DNA of 64,000 nucleotides from Trueperaceae bacterium (lineage in GTDB: Bacteria; Deinococcota; Deinococci; Deinococcales; Trueperaceae): assembly GCA_020354625.1 (NCBI GenBank), contig CP070651.1, positions 3,811,587 to 3,875,586 on the forward strand, written 5' to 3'. The translations under genes and the position numbers were made by a program. The stretch's first letter is position 1. Every line of letters starts with the position of its first letter. The notes under the pieces were generated by a model. The model was not told the origin of the DNA and ran no database searches. It saw nothing but the letters and a program-made list of their open reading frames with translations. Of the stretch, positions 62,271-64,000 are shown in pieces.

Positions 62271-63479
62271 ATGCCACCACCACAGCAACCTTTGTTGAAG
62301 CCTGTGCTCCTCGGAGTCGCTTTTTTCAGCTTTGTCTCGATCGGCTTGCAAGGTGGCGCTCTGAGCGTCGCCTGGCTTCACATGCAAGAAACCTTCGGCA
62401 AGACGCTCGAGTCCCTGGGGATCTTGCTAGGAGTGATGACGGCAGGGGGCTTGGTAGTCAACTTCCTCGGTGGACGCATCATGGGCCGCATCGGCATCGG
62501 CTGGTTCTGTTTGCTAGGCGGCCTCAGTGGCGCTCTCGGCCTCCTCATCACCGGCACCACCACAAACTGGAACGGCCTGATTTTCGCCGCACTTCTCATC
62601 GGCGTAGGACGTGCCGGCATCAACACCGGCGTCAATACCTTCGTGGCCCACCGCTACGCTACCAGCCGCATGAACTGGCTTCATGCCGTCTTCGGCCTGG
62701 GGTCCGCTCTGGGACCTCTACTCGTGACTTTCATCGCTATCGAGCTAGCGCGTCCCTGGCAGCTAAGCTACCTCATCTTGGCAGGTGTTCACCTCAGCGT
62801 CACTGCGCTTTTTACCGTGACGCTCAACCACTGGCGGTTCGCCACAGATCAGAGTGAAGACGGCGCCAAGGCGCGCGGACCCGGCATCGGCGCAAGCCTG
62901 AGCCTGTTACCCGTTTGGCTCGGCATCGCCCTGTTCGTCTCGCACACCGGTATCCAGCTCAGCACCGGACAGCTCACCAACAACCTCTTTGTCGAAGGTC
63001 GTGGCATCGATCCCAGAGTCGCCGGCATCTGGATCAGCCTCTTCTGGGGCTTCATCACCTTGGGGCGGCTCCTGTTCGGCCCCATCATCGACCGGGTCGG
63101 CGCCGCCCCGGTGTTGCGCGCCTGCACTCTCGGCACCGTGCTTGGAGCCACGCTCCTTTGGTGGAATCCCGTAGAAACCGTGAGCTTCTTGGGGCTCGCC
63201 CTCATGGGCTTCACCATCGCCCCTGTCTTTCCCACTTCGGTATCGAGAACACCCGGCTTGGTCGGGCTCGAGCACGCCCCCAACGCCATCGGCTTCCAGA
63301 TGGCGGGCGCCGCGCTCGGCACGGCGCTCCTACCGGGTCTGGTCGGGTTCGTGAGCGACCACCTCGGGTTAGCGCTCATCCCACCCTGCCTGGTGCTGAT
63401 CGCGCTGGCTCAATTCACCATACATGAACTGGTGACCCGCCAAGAAACCCGGCAACGAAAAGCTCACGGTCCGGCCTAA
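62271..63479 (+). CDS. Major facilitator superfamily transporter
   Basis: 402 residues with twelve predicted membrane segments in two halves. 'GGRIMGRIGIG' and 'FGPIIDRVGAAPVL' fit the MFS cytoplasmic loop motif (loops 2-3 and 8-9). ATG 62271 was chosen as the first ATG; upstream GTG/TTG options add few residues. Substrate unknown. Confidence 0.8.
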   Translation: MPPPQQPLLKPVLLGVAFFSFVSIGLQGGALSVAWLHMQETFGKTLESLGILLGVMTAGGLVVNFLGGRIMGRIGIGWFCLLGGLSGALGLLITGTTTNWNGLIFAALLIGVGRAGINTGVNTFVAHRYATSRMNWLHAVFGLGSALGPLLVTFIAIELARPWQLSYLILAGVHLSVTALFTVTLNHWRFATDQSEDGAKARGPGIGASLSLLPVWLGIALFVSHTGIQLSTGQLTNNLFVEGRGIDPRVAGIWISLFWGFITLGRLLFGPIIDRVGAAPVLRACTLGTVLGATLLWWNPVETVSFLGLALMGFTIAPVFPTSVSRTPGLVGLEHAPNAIGFQMAGAALGTALLPGLVGFVSDHLGLALIPPCLVLIALAQFTIHELVTRQETRQRKAHGPA

Positions 63480-63593
63480 AGCTGTCAGCGAAACTCCCAC
63501 AATCCCTGTCGGACGATCGAGGATGCGCAAGCACCCCGAGACCCCTAGGCTAGTAGATGTCGCGCAACCTCACGGATAAGGAGTACGACCGCT

Positions 63594-64000
63594 ATGAAGC
63601 GCAGCGCCAACAAGGCCGTCTGGTGGGTCCTTGGGATCGCCCTTGCCTTACTCGTCCTGATCCAGCTCGTCCCCAGTCCTGGCATCAAGACAAACCCACC
63701 GATCACCGCCGAACCTACCTGGGATAGCCCACAAACACACCTCCTCGCCGAACGCGCCTGTTTCGACTGCCACAGCAACGAAACCGCGTGGCCCTGGTAT
63801 ACAAACGTCGCTCCCGTATCGTGGTTGATCGCCCGAGACGTTCTCGGCGGCCGCGAAGCACTCAACTTCTCCACCTGGGGCAACGGCGAAACAGAAGGTG
63901 GTGAAGAATCCGCCGAGACGCTCTTCGACGGCACCATGCCGCTGCGGAGCTACCTCATCACCCACCCAGACGCCAGATTGAGCGCCAGCGAAAAGCAGCA
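63594..64000 (+). CDS. Haem-binding-domain protein (3' end beyond window)
   Basis: AAGGAG precedes the ATG. An N-terminal membrane anchor or signal ('VWWVLGIALALLVLIQLV') is followed by 'ERACFDCHSNETAWPWY' (CxxCH) and 'NVAPVSWLIARDV', the haem-binding domain of the DUF4405/Haem_bd type. The frame continues off the right edge. Confidence 0.7.
   Translation, partial: MKRSANKAVWWVLGIALALLVLIQLVPSPGIKTNPPITAEPTWDSPQTHLLAERACFDCHSNETAWPWYTNVAPVSWLIARDVLGGREALNFSTWGNGETEGGEESAETLFDGTMPLRSYLITHPDARLSASEKQ

Overview
The window is bacterial, with GC that looks close to 60% and densely packed operons. Many secreted binding proteins have a signal peptide ending in Ala-Gln. The gene set suggests a free-living heterotroph that takes up and oxidises sugar acids, polyols and amino compounds. 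The style of the binding proteins and the HypC/HupF-type gene suggest a Deinococcota (Trueperales)-like or Chloroflexota-like lineage, but no rRNA or phylogenetic marker is present, so this is only a suggestion.

Layout. 0-6 kb: end of a large TPR regulator, an iron-type alcohol dehydrogenase, small membrane proteins, and a nucleotidyltransferase/GHMP-kinase pair. 6-6.7 kb: a VapBC-type locus whose toxin gene is decayed and whose 3' end abuts two small repeats. 6.7-11.3 kb: an inositol-dehydrogenase-like oxidoreductase and an oligopeptide-type importer without ATPases. 11.7-19.7 kb: sugar-acid catabolism (two IlvD/Edd dehydratases, an RraA-type aldolase candidate, a nucleoside-hydrolase-like protein, an SGNH hydrolase, a ureohydrolase). 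19.8-23.4 kb: a secreted vanadium-haloperoxidase-like protein and a MetE-like methyltransferase. 23.5-33.1 kb: a LacI-controlled catabolic locus (sugar-type ABC importer, three SnoaL-like genes, a HisD-like and an SDR dehydrogenase) with two matching operators. 33.3-40.5 kb: an intact RHH/PIN toxin-antitoxin pair, an amine oxidase, cupin, aspartate dehydrogenase, cold-shock protein, a PQQ-type sugar dehydrogenase, a glutaredoxin and a partial hydrogenase-maturation set (hypE, HupF-like, hypC). 40.6-46.1 kb: a second sugar ABC operon with a glycerol-1-phosphate-dehydrogenase-like enzyme and a PhyH dioxygenase. 46.3-52.6 kb: an Ig-repeat secreted protein, small regulators, an inosose-type isomerase/oxidoreductase pair and a methyltransferase. 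52.7-57.3 kb: a complete Liv-type branched-chain amino-acid importer. 57.4-64 kb: a thioredoxin-NHL protein, two more Gfo/Idh/MocA oxidoreductases, an MFS transporter and the start of a haem-binding protein.

The most notable non-gene structure is three families of short repeats with two copies each. Families A and B (106 and 104 bp) have inverted termini beginning TAAA and abut at a shared TA, like non-autonomous transposon relics. Family C (about 110-128 bp) begins exactly at the stop codon of two unrelated genes in the same orientation, so the repeat supplies the TAA. Other points of interest are an in-frame TAG 28 codons before the natural end of a MalG-type permease, a hairpin between binding-protein and permease genes in all four ABC systems, a perfect 28-bp palindrome that contains a stop codon, and a two-gene unit of a 30-residue membrane peptide and a histidine-rich membrane protein with a repeated HxxEH motif.
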